Below, piece by piece: positions 35,694 through 43,874 of a stretch of 64,000 bases of DNA. Origin of the DNA: Shewanella oneidensis MR-1 (lineage in GTDB: Bacteria > Pseudomonadota > Gammaproteobacteria > Enterobacterales > Shewanellaceae); NCBI RefSeq assembly GCF_000146165.2, contig NC_004347.2:4015029-4079028 (forward strand), written 5' to 3'. The position numbers and the translations under genes are program-made. Within the stretch, counting starts at the first letter, position 1; every line of letters begins with the position of its first letter. Below the pieces are notes generated by a model, which saw only the letters and a program-made list of their open reading frames with translations, searched no databases and was not told the origin of the DNA.

Positions 35694-36296
35694 CTAAACC
35701 AGTTGCTGATAGTTTAATTGCAACCACTGCAATCCAATGACGGTCGATGCATTGTCTATTTCGCCAGTAACGACCCCGTTATAGGCAGCCTCACGGTCTA
35801 CAACATGTAATCGAATATCTTCGTGTTCGTCAGCTAATCCGTGCAAACCTTGTGCCTGTGATGAATCTACTTCAGCCCAATAAAAGTAGAAACGTTCTGT
35901 ACTGCCACCAGGGCTTGCAAGGTAACTGTTCACAAAATGGATGTTGCTAGCGGTCAAGCCAGTTTCTTCTAACAATTCACGGTGCGCGACATCCAGTGGC
36001 ATTTCGTCGGGCGCAATCATACCCGCGACTAACTCCATAAGCCAAGGGGATTTAGTGGTTGCTAATGCAGGAAAACGCACTTGCTCAATCAACACAATTT
36101 TATCACGCTTGAGATCATAGGGTAGCACAACGACCGCATGGCCACGCTCAAAGACCTCACGAGTGACAGGCTGACTCCAGCCTCCGGCAAAAAGCTTATG
36201 TTTGAAGGTAAATTGCTCTAAGGCAAAAAAGCCTTGATATAGTGATTTTTTTTCGAGGATTTCAATATCTGTTTGCGAAAAAACCTGAGGCTTCAT
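35694..36296 (-). CDS. nudF: ADP-ribose diphosphatase
   Basis: A 200-residue Nudix hydrolase splitting ADP-ribose into AMP and ribose-5-phosphate. The Nudix box (G-x5-E-x7-REUXEE-x-G-U) is complete: GMIAPDEMPLDVAHRELLEETGL. The downstream SPGGSTERFYFYWAEVD segment is typical of the ADP-ribose subfamily. It is the first gene of the nudF-yqiB-cpdA-yqiA-parE run, divergent from tolC as in E. coli. Confidence 0.95.
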   Translation of the reverse strand: MKPQVFSQTDIEILEKKSLYQGFFALEQFTFKHKLFAGGWSQPVTREVFERGHAVVVLPYDLKRDKIVLIEQVRFPALATTKSPWLMELVAGMIAPDEMPLDVAHRELLEETGLTASNIHFVNSYLASPGGSTERFYFYWAEVDSSQAQGLHGLADEHEDIRLHVVDREAAYNGVVTGEIDNASTVIGLQWLQLNYQQLV

Positions 36297-36537
36297 ATCT
36301 TATCCTTAACAGTTAAATTTTCGCCTATTATCAAGGCAATTTGGCTCGTTTTTAAATAAAATCTGTTACACTTCGCAGTTGACTTGAACGTGTGGGAGTT
36401 TTTAGACTCTACGTCATTAAGTTTTAGCTGTATCGGGAAGCGTCGGGAAGCGCAAACCGCCTTGGCAAAGGCATTACTTAGTCTAAACGAAGTTATAAAT
36501 TTCTCCTTTTGGAGATTTTGTCTAATAAGGACAGCAA

Positions 36538-37845
36538 ATGAAATTTAAGATCCGTTCTCTATGCGTAGCATTAACTCTAGCCGCTTCCGCTCATGCGGTT
36601 CAAGCAGATGATTTACTGCAAATTTATCAACAAGCACTGACGAATGACCCTCTGGTGTTGCAAGCGCAAGCGCAACGTAACGCTTTGTTTGAGAAAATTG
36701 AACAAAACCGTGCCCCACTGTTACCGACTATCAGTGCAAACGTGGGTTATGACAAGGCATGGAATGACCCTCGGGACGATAGTAGCGGACTGACTGGTAG
36801 CCTAAAGCTAAATCAAGTCATCTATGATCATAGTGCTTGGGTAGGTTTAAGCCTTGCCGAGAAAGCGGCTTCTCAAGCTGATTCTACCTATGCATCGGCA
36901 CTGCAAAATTTGATCTCCCGAGTGACCAAAGCATACTTTGATGTATTAACAGCCAAAGATAACTACGAGTTCCAAGGTGCGGAAAAGCGCGCGATTGAAC
37001 GTCAACTCGAGCAAACTAAACAACGTTTTGCCGTTGGTTTAACTGCCATCACTGACGTTCATGAAGCACAAGCACAATATGACTTGGCCTCCGCCTCTGA
37101 AATTCTTGCTGAAAATACCCTCGCAAATAGCTATGAAGCACTGCGCGAAATCACAGGTATCGATCACAAAGCCTTAAACGTGCTCGACACAAACCGCTTC
37201 TCAGCAGTGACACCCGCACCGAGTTCATCAACTGATTGGTTAAAAATTGCTGAAACCAATAGTGTCGATCTGATGACTCAACGCATTGGTAAAGATATCG
37301 CTCAAGAGACCATTAGCCTTTATAAAGCAGGCCATATGCCATCACTGAGCTTAAATGCAGGTTATGCTAAAGGTTTAGAGCAAAAATTAGGTGATGCAAG
37401 TGAACCTGATTTTGACAACATGAGCGTTGGCATCAACTTAAGCGTGCCGATTTTTGAAGGCTTTAAAGTGTCTTCTCAAGTCAAAGAAGCGCAGTTCCAA
37501 TATGTTCAAGCAAGCGAGAGGCTGGAGCAAACCTACCGTGGCGTAGTGAAAAACGTTCGTAATAACTACAACAACGTGGGTGCGTCAATCAGCTCTATCC
37601 GTGCTTACGAGCAGTCAGTGATTTCATCCGAAAGTGCCTTAAAAGCGACACAAGCAGGCTTTGAAGTTGGAACCCGTACCATCGTTGACGTATTGAACCG
37701 TACACGCGACTTGTACGACTCAAAGCGTAAATTATCAGATGCGCGTTATAGCTATATCAACTCGATTGTTGCACTGAAACAAGCTGCTGGAACGTTAAAC
37801 GAAGATGATGTTATCGCCATCAACAACGGCCTAAAAGCTGAATAA
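36538..37845 (+). CDS. tolC: outer-membrane efflux channel TolC
   Basis: A 435-residue outer-membrane factor. A signal peptide (residues 1-23, ending HAVQA) precedes DDLLQIYQQALTNDPLVLQAQAQR. Two structural repeats are visible: RVTKAYFDVLTAKDNYEF.. and ..YRGVVKNVRNNYNNVGASISSI. The QTKQRFAVGLTAITDVHEAQAQYDLA and ATQAGFEVGTRTIVDVLNRTRDLY pairs are classic. It would complete AcrAB-type pumps and type I secretion. AAGGAC lies before the ATG, and a small hairpin (36502-36515) precedes it. Confidence 0.97.
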   Translation: MKFKIRSLCVALTLAASAHAVQADDLLQIYQQALTNDPLVLQAQAQRNALFEKIEQNRAPLLPTISANVGYDKAWNDPRDDSSGLTGSLKLNQVIYDHSAWVGLSLAEKAASQADSTYASALQNLISRVTKAYFDVLTAKDNYEFQGAEKRAIERQLEQTKQRFAVGLTAITDVHEAQAQYDLASASEILAENTLANSYEALREITGIDHKALNVLDTNRFSAVTPAPSSSTDWLKIAETNSVDLMTQRIGKDIAQETISLYKAGHMPSLSLNAGYAKGLEQKLGDASEPDFDNMSVGINLSVPIFEGFKVSSQVKEAQFQYVQASERLEQTYRGVVKNVRNNYNNVGASISSIRAYEQSVISSESALKATQAGFEVGTRTIVDVLNRTRDLYDSKRKLSDARYSYINSIVALKQAAGTLNEDDVIAINNGLKAE

Positions 37846-37873
37846 GTTAAGCGATACATAAGTTAAGCGATAC
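37842..37873. repeat. perfect 16-bp tandem duplication at the tolC stop
   Basis: ATAAGTTAAGCGATAC occurs twice without spacing (37842-37857, 37858-37873). The first copy carries the tolC stop codon. It looks like a recent slippage duplication and keeps the coding sequence unchanged. Confidence 0.9.
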
Positions 37874-37881
37874 ACTCCAAT

Positions 37882-37910
37882 AAAAAACCGCCTTAGTTGG
37901 CGGTTTTTTA
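37882..37910. terminator. bidirectional terminator between tolC and the TIGR04219 gene
   Basis: AAAAAACCGCC (37882-37892) and GGCGGTTTTTT (37899-37909) flank a 6-base loop; T-runs appear on both strands. Confidence 0.88.
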
Positions 37911-37927
37911 TTGGTCACAGTTACAGC

Positions 37928-38665
37928 TTAGAAATCAATTTCAACACCAGCGAAATAGCCATCAAACTTAGTATCAGCACTAATGCCTGAGAAATTATTC
38001 ACATCAAAGGCAAACTCGCGGTAACCCACGCGCACACGGGTATCAACTGCTGCGCCATCAAACTGCCAGCCTAAACCGATCGCATAATCATGTACATTAG
38101 ACTCATTCACTCCAAGCATTAAATCTGCAAAGCCAAATAAGCCTAAACCCGGCATGCTTACATGGGTGCTGGCGTACCCCATTACAATGCCACCATCCAC
38201 ATCTTTCTCTTCAGGGTGACCGGGATCTTGCACTCGCAGTGAGCCGTTCATCAGTTTATAAGCTGCGCCCAAATCAAAAGATAAAATATCGTTATCCAGC
38301 AGCTCGTAATACAACACAAAATCGGTGTTGCTCAGATCGGTATAACTGGTCACATTACCTTTAAAATCGTGGCCATTGAAGCTGAAATCCGCATTCGCCA
38401 AACTACCTTTTTGATCAAGGCTGTTTTCACGGATTTTAAGATTTGGCACAAAAGGTAGTGGATGCTCAACGGCAAACCAATAGCTACCTTGCGCAGATGA
38501 GCTGTAGTCAAAACCTTGTTGTGGCTGACCTTTATCAGAAAAGGTACCGCTGGTATCAGCACGCCAGTAATCACCACCAATTTTAAAACCAACCACTGTT
38601 GCCGCGTGGGCTGAAGTGACCATTAAGCATCCTAATACCGCACTGGCGAGGAGTGTTTTTTTCAT
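37928..38665 (-). CDS. TIGR04219 family outer-membrane beta-barrel protein
   Basis: A 245-residue exported protein. Signal peptide residues 1-21 (ending AHAA), then GFKIGGDYWRADTSGTF, a motif that I associate with TIGR04219. Amphipathic strands (DFVLYYELLDNDILSFDLGAAYKLM, VDTRVRVGYREFAF) and a terminal YFAGVEIDF with C-terminal phenylalanine mark it as a barrel. Function unknown. It begins two bases after the DUF2333 stop, so both are one transcript. Confidence 0.8.
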   Translation of the reverse strand: MKKTLLASAVLGCLMVTSAHAATVVGFKIGGDYWRADTSGTFSDKGQPQQGFDYSSSAQGSYWFAVEHPLPFVPNLKIRENSLDQKGSLANADFSFNGHDFKGNVTSYTDLSNTDFVLYYELLDNDILSFDLGAAYKLMNGSLRVQDPGHPEEKDVDGGIVMGYASTHVSMPGLGLFGFADLMLGVNESNVHDYAIGLGWQFDGAAVDTRVRVGYREFAFDVNNFSGISADTKFDGYFAGVEIDF

Positions 38666-38667
38666 AA

Positions 38668-39639
38668 TTAACCTTGAGAAAGCAAGTTCGTTAAATCAAT
38701 CACCGCGGCATTCGCACGGGACACATAGTTAGCCATAACCAATGAATGATTAGCGACTAGACCGAAACCACTGCCATTAAGTACGACAGGGCTCCAAACC
38801 GTTTGCTGAGTTGCTTCCAGTTCACGAATGATCTGTCTTAAGCTCACTTCAGCATTTTTCTTTTTCAATACGTCAGCAAAATCGACTTCCACCGCACGCA
38901 TAAAATTCAATAACGCCCATGATGCACCACGGCTCTCATAGAAGACATCATCAATTTTCCACCAGCTGGTTTTCACCTGATGGCTGGCTAAATTCGGTGT
39001 TGATTGACGTGCGGCATTATCCCCCGCTAAATCGGTGTTAAGACGTTCTTGCCCCACACTGGCCGATAACCGTTGCGACATACTGCCTAAACGTTTTTGC
39101 ACTTCTTTCAGCCACTCATTAAGGTTGTCAGCACGGGCATAAAACTGTGCATCCTGATTGTTCGGATCCATCATGCGCGCACGGTACAGCTTTAGCAGCT
39201 TAACACCATCGCGGTATTCGCTTTCTGCACTTGGCACTAACCAACTGGTATGGTCGATGTTTAACTTAGCCTGTGCTTCACTCAGATCCTTATCCGCAGT
39301 AGATTGAGACTGTGAGCGGCTAAACTCTTTACGCATAATCAGCGCCAAATCACGGGCTTGCTCTAAAGCCCCATACTCAAAGGCAGGCATGTTATCCATA
39401 AAAATAGAGGGTGGCGTCACATCGTTCGATAACCAGCCTCCTTGTTTATCCAGCAGCGTTTCGACCGTGAGGATCAAAGAGGTTGTAGTCGCATAACCGA
39501 CGACATTCTTCTCTGTGGCCGTCAGTTCCTGTGGTGTCAAAGTATCAGGTTCGATACTCCACCACACACTTACAACGTAACCAACTAACACAATAAATAA
39601 AGCAACTCCGGTGACTTTCTTCCATGTTATTTGCATCAA
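38668..39639 (-). CDS. DUF2333 membrane-anchored periplasmic protein
   Basis: A 323-residue protein with one N-terminal membrane anchor (residues about 9-28, VTGVALFIVLVGYVVSVWWS) and a helical periplasmic body. MQITWKKVTG..SIEPD, GYATTTSLILTVETLLDKQGGWLSND and GASWALLNFMRAVEVDFADVL match DUF2333. Function unknown; the partners are envelope proteins. It is 8 bases from the PCu(A)C gene and 2 from the barrel gene, giving a three-gene operon. Confidence 0.85.
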   Translation of the reverse strand: MMQITWKKVTGVALFIVLVGYVVSVWWSIEPDTLTPQELTATEKNVVGYATTTSLILTVETLLDKQGGWLSNDVTPPSIFMDNMPAFEYGALEQARDLALIMRKEFSRSQSQSTADKDLSEAQAKLNIDHTSWLVPSAESEYRDGVKLLKLYRARMMDPNNQDAQFYARADNLNEWLKEVQKRLGSMSQRLSASVGQERLNTDLAGDNAARQSTPNLASHQVKTSWWKIDDVFYESRGASWALLNFMRAVEVDFADVLKKKNAEVSLRQIIRELEATQQTVWSPVVLNGSGFGLVANHSLVMANYVSRANAAVIDLTNLLSQG

Positions 39640-39647
39640 GCGACTCC

Positions 39648-40130
39648 TTAATGATGGTGATGATGCTCGTGTTCGGCAGCATTTTCAGCCTGCTTAGCGA
39701 CAGGCAATGTAATCGTCATATTTTCGCCATCGTTAAACTGTAATTGCAGCTTAACTTGCTGATCTAACGCTAATGGCGCTTTCAGCCCAATTAGCATGAC
39801 ATGCTCCCCTGACGGCATGAGGGTTAATGTTCCATGGGATGGGATATCAAAGCCTTCAACATGGCGCATTTTTACCATACCTTGCTCTTGAATCATGGTA
39901 TGTAATTGCGCTTCGTTCGCCACATCAGTAGTCACTCCGATCAATCGAACGGCCTTGTCGCTATGATTTTCGAGCGTAAAATAAGCTGCGGTATTAGGTA
40001 CTGTATCAGGCATTGCACGTACATGACCTTCGGTCATCACTACACTGGCGAAAACAGAAAATGATGCACAAGATAAGGCAACACAATTAAACATCTGTTT
40101 GAATATCGGTTTCAATGTCTTAAACTCCAT
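39648..40130 (-). CDS. PCu(A)C periplasmic copper chaperone with His-rich tail
   Basis: A 160-residue exported copper-binding protein of the DUF461/PCu(A)C type. Signal peptide up to about SVFAS, then VRAMPDTVPNTAAYFTLENHSD, and the metal motif QLHTMIQEQGMVKMRHV (H-x-M ... M-x-M-x-H). It would deliver Cu(I) to cytochrome oxidase. The C-terminus HEHHHHH is unusual and may add metal capacity. Start at 40130 chosen; the longer frame to 40166 would overlap the divergent crotonase start. Confidence 0.83.
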   Translation of the reverse strand: MEFKTLKPIFKQMFNCVALSCASFSVFASVVMTEGHVRAMPDTVPNTAAYFTLENHSDKAVRLIGVTTDVANEAQLHTMIQEQGMVKMRHVEGFDIPSHGTLTLMPSGEHVMLIGLKAPLALDQQVKLQLQFNDGENMTITLPVAKQAENAAEHEHHHHH

Positions 40131-40164
40131 GTCTACCCAATGTCGTCGTAAAGGAAAACAACCC

Positions 40165-40902
40165 ATGAGTCATATACAGGTTCGGGATGATCAGGGCGTT
40201 CGCATTATCAGCTTTAATCGCCCAGATAAACGTAATGCACTTGATCTTAATATGTATAAACAACTGACAGAATACCTGATCGAAGGTGAAGCAGACAACG
40301 ACATTCGTGCCTTTATGCTCCATGGCGAAGATAATTGTTTCACCTCGGGTAATGATGTTGCGGACTTTTTAAAAAATAGTGACTTAGGTCCAAATCACCC
40401 CGCTGTACGCTTTTTATTTTGCCTATTGGAACTCAAAAAACCGCTGGTTGCTGCCGTCTCTGGTGCCGCGGTAGGCATTGGCACCACTGTGCTACTGCAC
40501 TGTGATTTAGTCTATGCCGATAATTCGGCAAAGTTTCAACTGCCCTTTGTCAATTTAGCCTTAGTCCCCGAAGCGGGTGCGAGTCTACTGTTACCCGAGT
40601 TAGTGGGTTATCAAAAAGCGGCTGAACTTTTGCTGCTCGGAGAAAGTTTTGATGCCAATACTGCCCATAGGCTGAATATCATTAATGATGTTATCGCCCA
40701 AGAAGAGTTATTAGCTTATGCCTTTAACCAAGCGAAAAAACTGGCAAATCAGCCACCACAGGCGCTGCAAATTACCCGTCAATTAATGCGTCCACATAAA
40801 AACCGCGTACAACACCAAATGCATCAAGAGTTAGAGCAATTTGGCGCAAGACTTAAAAGTGATGAAGCCAAAGCAAGATTTCAAGCTTTTCTTAAAAAGT
40901 GA
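40165..40902 (+). CDS. enoyl-CoA hydratase/isomerase family protein
   Basis: A 245-residue crotonase-fold protein. Motifs: FNRPDKRNALDLNMY, the first oxyanion-hole segment FTSGNDVADF, the second GAAVGIGTTVLLHCDLVYAD, and FVNLALVPEAGASLLLPELVG with an acidic residue at the usual catalytic place. It likely acts on an acyl-CoA in fatty-acid or amino-acid breakdown; the exact substrate is not readable. The start at 40165 is supported by AAAGGA; the frame continues upstream without such support. Divergent from the PCu(A)C gene with only 34 bases between starts. Confidence 0.85.
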   Translation: MSHIQVRDDQGVRIISFNRPDKRNALDLNMYKQLTEYLIEGEADNDIRAFMLHGEDNCFTSGNDVADFLKNSDLGPNHPAVRFLFCLLELKKPLVAAVSGAAVGIGTTVLLHCDLVYADNSAKFQLPFVNLALVPEAGASLLLPELVGYQKAAELLLLGESFDANTAHRLNIINDVIAQEELLAYAFNQAKKLANQPPQALQITRQLMRPHKNRVQHQMHQELEQFGARLKSDEAKARFQAFLKK

Positions 40903-41038
40903 TACTCACTGAGAAAGTATTCACTATTGGCATGAGGGTCGATGTGCCCTCTTGTTGATTGCATACTGCTAAAAACTGCGTCTCTTGACTCGTGAAAATG
41001 TAAATGTGATATCTCAAACCAGCGAGTTATCACCTCAG

Positions 41039-41260
41039 TTAAATGGGTCTTTTCCATTGGTCTACAACTAAAGCCAGTACAAAATACACTAACAGACTCA
41101 CACCCGGCATAAACAGAATTGCACCCGCCCACACCACACGAGTCCAAAAGCAGGACCAACCAAATTGCCACGCCATACCAGAGGCAACACCACAAACCAA
41201 ACGTACTGAATTATCCATTCGCATTTGTGCTCGTTTCATTTTTAACTCCAATATATTCAT
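41039..41260 (-). CDS. PspC-domain small membrane protein
   Basis: A 73-residue PspC-family protein: RLVCGVASGMAWQFGWSCFWTRVVWAGAILFMPGVSLLVYFVLALVV, with the G-V-(A/C)-x-G and FW-x-R-x-x-x motifs and two hydrophobic stretches. PspC proteins sit in the inner membrane and take part in the phage-shock response. No pspA or pspF is adjacent. It starts three bases after the stop of a 36-residue membrane protein, so it ends a three-gene operon. Confidence 0.8.
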   Translation of the reverse strand: MNILELKMKRAQMRMDNSVRLVCGVASGMAWQFGWSCFWTRVVWAGAILFMPGVSLLVYFVLALVVDQWKRPI

Positions 41261-41263
41261 GAC

Positions 41264-41374
41264 TTACTTATCGCTGACACTGTGCCACTGAAACCAGCAA
41301 ATAATTCCTGAAAACAACGCAAGGCTAATCACTGGTAGCAGTAGCAAAGTCATTAGAGGTGCTACAAACCACAT
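41264..41374 (-). CDS. 36-residue single-pass membrane protein
   Basis: MWFVAPLMTLLLLPVISLAL continues to FSGIICWFQWHSVSDK: one membrane helix and a short polar tail. TAAGGAGT lies eight bases before the ATG. It is placed where pspB would be (before a pspC-like gene) but is half the length of PspB and I see no PspB motif. Function unknown. Too short for usual gene finders; the tight packing with its neighbours is the main evidence. Confidence 0.65.
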   Translation of the reverse strand: MWFVAPLMTLLLLPVISLALFSGIICWFQWHSVSDK

Positions 41375-41384
41375 AGGCAACTCC

Positions 41385-41678
41385 TTACTTATTTGCGCTA
41401 TATTCGCCTGTTGCTGAAGACTCGTCTTGAGTATCAGCACTGAGTATTAGCTGACTGTTGAAGTCATAGATGCTTTCAGCTAATTGCGTTTGCAGTGATA
41501 ACACCAGTTCACGCTTAGTGTTGACTAGCAACTCCTGCGCTTGGGTACTGAGTGTTTGCTCAATGGCGCTCATAACATCTGATACCGGAGCCGCCTCTGC
41601 ATGCGCCGTAACACTCGCCATTAATGCACCGAATAACACACTCACTTGAACTGATTTTTTAACATTTGCAGTAAACAT
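41385..41678 (-). CDS. small exported protein, unknown
   Basis: A 97-residue protein with a signal peptide (residues 1-27, ending TAHAEA) and a helical acidic mature region (VSDVMSAIEQTLSTQAQELLVNTKRELVLSLQTQLAESIYDFNSQLIL). It is the first gene of the operon with the 36-residue protein and PspC-like protein; spacing is 10 bases. I recognise no family. The heptad-like helix could form a coiled coil. A periplasmic partner for membrane stress sensing is a guess from context. Confidence 0.65.
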   Translation of the reverse strand: MFTANVKKSVQVSVLFGALMASVTAHAEAAPVSDVMSAIEQTLSTQAQELLVNTKRELVLSLQTQLAESIYDFNSQLILSADTQDESSATGEYSANK

Positions 41679-41886
41679 GATGTAGTCCCTTTCCGATTAA
41701 TTAACTTGACATAGGGACTATTACAAAGGACGTGCCAACTTATCAAAAAAATTTAAATTATTTATTTTCAACAACTTAATATATTTATTTTTGATAAAGT
41801 GATGTAAATGATATTTTTTAATAAATGTTAAGTGGTGAAAAATACTACAAGCATTAGTAAATTTCACCACTTTCCAAATCGAATAA

Positions 41887-42894
41887 TTATTGCGCAACCA
41901 AATCGGTTTGCACGCTCTGATAGGCCAATTTAACTACCTCAATACCAGCGCCATTTTTATGGGCATTTTCGCTCAAATAACGACGCCAAGCGCGCGCACC
42001 GGGCAGGCCTTGGAATAAACCAATCATATGCCGAGTGATATGATTTAAGCGCCCGCCCACCTGTAAATGAGCTTCGATATAAGGCAACATCGCCTCAATC
42101 ACGGCTTCACGACTCATCACCGCTTTTGTGCTACCACACAGCACTTGGTCAACCTGCGCCAACATGTAAGGATTTTGGTAAGCCTCACGCCCCACCATTA
42201 CCCCATCTAAATGCTGCAAATGGGTTTGAGCCTGTTCGAGACTGGTGATCCCACCATTAATGCTGATGTTAAGTGCTGGATAATCACGTTTGAGCTGATA
42301 CACACGGTCGTAGTCTAATGGTGGGATCTCGCGATTTTCCTTCGGACTTAAGCCCTGCAACCAGGCCTTGCGCGCATGGATAATAAACTCACCGCAGCCC
42401 TTAGCCATAACAGTATCAATAAAGTGAGTTAAAAACTCATAGCTATCTTGCTCATCGATACCGATGCGCGTTTTTACCGTCACAGGAATATCAACCACTT
42501 GCTTCATGGCATCGACACACTCTGCCACCAGCTCAGGTTCTGCCATTAAACAAGCACCAAAGCGGCCGTTTTGCACGCGATCAGAAGGACAGCCCACATT
42601 GAGATTCACTTCATCATAACCGCGCTCAGCCGCCAGTTTCGCGCAGCGCGCAAGTTCGACAGGATTAGAGCCGCCTAATTGCAATGCAAGAGGATGTTCT
42701 TCTTGGTTATAGGTAAGGTAATCACCACGGCCATGTAATATCGCGCCGGTGGTAACCATCTCGGTATACAACAAAGCATTGGCCGACATTAAACGAGCAA
42801 AATAACGGTAATGACGGTCCGTCCAATCCAGCATAGGTGCAATGGAAAAGGTGCGGTCGAGATTTTTGCTATCATTAATATTATTTTTCAACAC
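41887..42894 (-). CDS. dusA: tRNA-dihydrouridine(20/20a) synthase
   Basis: A 335-residue FMN-dependent enzyme reducing uridines 20/20a in the D-loop of t[34 protein letters not shown], the catalytic cysteine segment [40 protein letters not shown] and [12 protein letters not shown] are all DusA signatures. Stands alone, with a terminator-like hairpin in the upstream gap. Confidence 0.96.
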   Translation of the reverse strand: MLKNNINDSKNLDRTFSIAPMLDWTDRHYRYFARLMSANALLYTEMVTTGAILHGRGDYLTYNQEEHPLALQLGGSNPVELARCAKLAAERGYDEVNLNVGCPSDRVQNGRFGACLMAEPELVAECVDAMKQVVDIPVTVKTRIGIDEQDSYEFLTHFIDTVMAKGCGEFIIHARKAWLQGLSPKENREIPPLDYDRVYQLKRDYPALNISINGGITSLEQAQTHLQHLDGVMVGREAYQNPYMLAQVDQVLCGSTKAVMSREAVIEAMLPYIEAHLQVGGRLNHITRHMIGLFQGLPGARAWRRYLSENAHKNGAGIEVVKLAYQSVQTDLVAQ

Positions 42895-43005
42895 GTTACT
42901 ATCAACTCAAGTAATTAAAATTTGCTAACTTATTGTTGCTTTAAGGGATTAAGCGCCCAAAATTAAGGCCAAGCATGATCAATGAACACCAAGCTTAAAA
43001 ATAGA

Positions 43006-43037
43006 AAAACAGCAAACGAGCTAACGTTTGCTGTTTT
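43006..43037. terminator. strong hairpin upstream of dusA / after the hydroxylase gene
   Basis: A 13-bp perfect stem (43006-43018 with 43025-43037, AAAACAGCAAACG/CGTTTGCTGTTTT). It most likely ends the TonB-receptor/hydroxylase transcript, which reads on the minus strand. Confidence 0.8.
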
Positions 43038-43124
43038 ATTGCCCTTCAGAGCTAGCGGGATTATACCCTAAACCGCCAGCTTTGTGGAGATGATGCAGGA
43101 ACAGGAACCGGCCCTGAACCAAAG

Positions 43125-43799
43125 CTATAACTCACTCCAACGCCTAAGCAAGTTATGGTAAACCCCCGTCAGATTAAACAGCTCTTGCTCTGCAGCCTGC
43201 TGTGCCGTGAGTGTTTGAATTGATTGATCGAGTTGAAATAACAAGCGGCGCTGCCCTTCATCGCGAACCATGCTCTGTAACCACATAAACGCGCTGGTAC
43301 GTTCACCGGATGTGACAGGAGTAACCTGATGCAAACTCGTTGACGGATATAACACTAAAGATCCCGCCGCCAGCTTAATACTCTGCTGGCCATAGGTATC
43401 TTGGATCACCAGCTCACCGCCTTCGTAAGCATTTAGCTCACTTAAAAATAAGGTTGCAGAAAGATCAGTACGCACCATGCCATCGCTCGTCGAGCGGATC
43501 GCGTTATCAATATGATAACCAAAGGTATCTCCACCTTGATAACGATTAAACAAGGGAGGATAAAACTGTAACGGCAGCGCCGCCGACACAAATAAAGGAT
43601 GGGCCAAGAGGCGCGCCATGATCAGCTCACCGATTTGAAGTGCTACAGGATCATCTTTGTCTAACTGCTGATTACGTTTGCGGGTACTCGCCATCATGCC
43701 TGAGGTCTGATTGCCATCAATCCAAGTGCGGGCATCGAGCTGCTCCCTTAGCTGATTGACTTCTTGTTTAGAAAAAACATTCGGAATTTCAATAAGCAT
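43125..43799 (-). CDS. PiuC-like Fe(II)/2-oxoglutarate dioxygenase
   Basis: A 224-residue PKHD-type hydroxylase (PiuC/YbiX). The double-stranded beta-helix shows the iron ligands HID (in [11 protein letters not shown]) and the distal His in [20 protein letters not shown], where the Arg binds 2-oxoglutarate. In other bacteria it is paired with catechol-siderophore receptors of the Fiu/PiuA type and iron-regulated; here the receptor gene lies 76 bases upstream on the same strand. Substrate unknown. The two probably share the Fur-controlled promoter. Confidence 0.9.
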   Translation of the reverse strand: MLIEIPNVFSKQEVNQLREQLDARTWIDGNQTSGMMASTRKRNQQLDKDDPVALQIGELIMARLLAHPLFVSAALPLQFYPPLFNRYQGGDTFGYHIDNAIRSTSDGMVRTDLSATLFLSELNAYEGGELVIQDTYGQQSIKLAAGSLVLYPSTSLHQVTPVTSGERTSAFMWLQSMVRDEGQRRLLFQLDQSIQTLTAQQAAEQELFNLTGVYHNLLRRWSEL

Positions 43800-43874
43800 T
43801 TCAGAATCCTATTGGAATAGCATAAACATCAAAGGCAGCCCTAGGGCTGCCATTCAGATCTCGATTAATACTGC

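Noticed and set aside
40881..41195. 104-residue frame overlapping the PspC-like gene
   Set aside because: A shadow in another frame of the PspC-like gene; the 73-residue frame has the domain.
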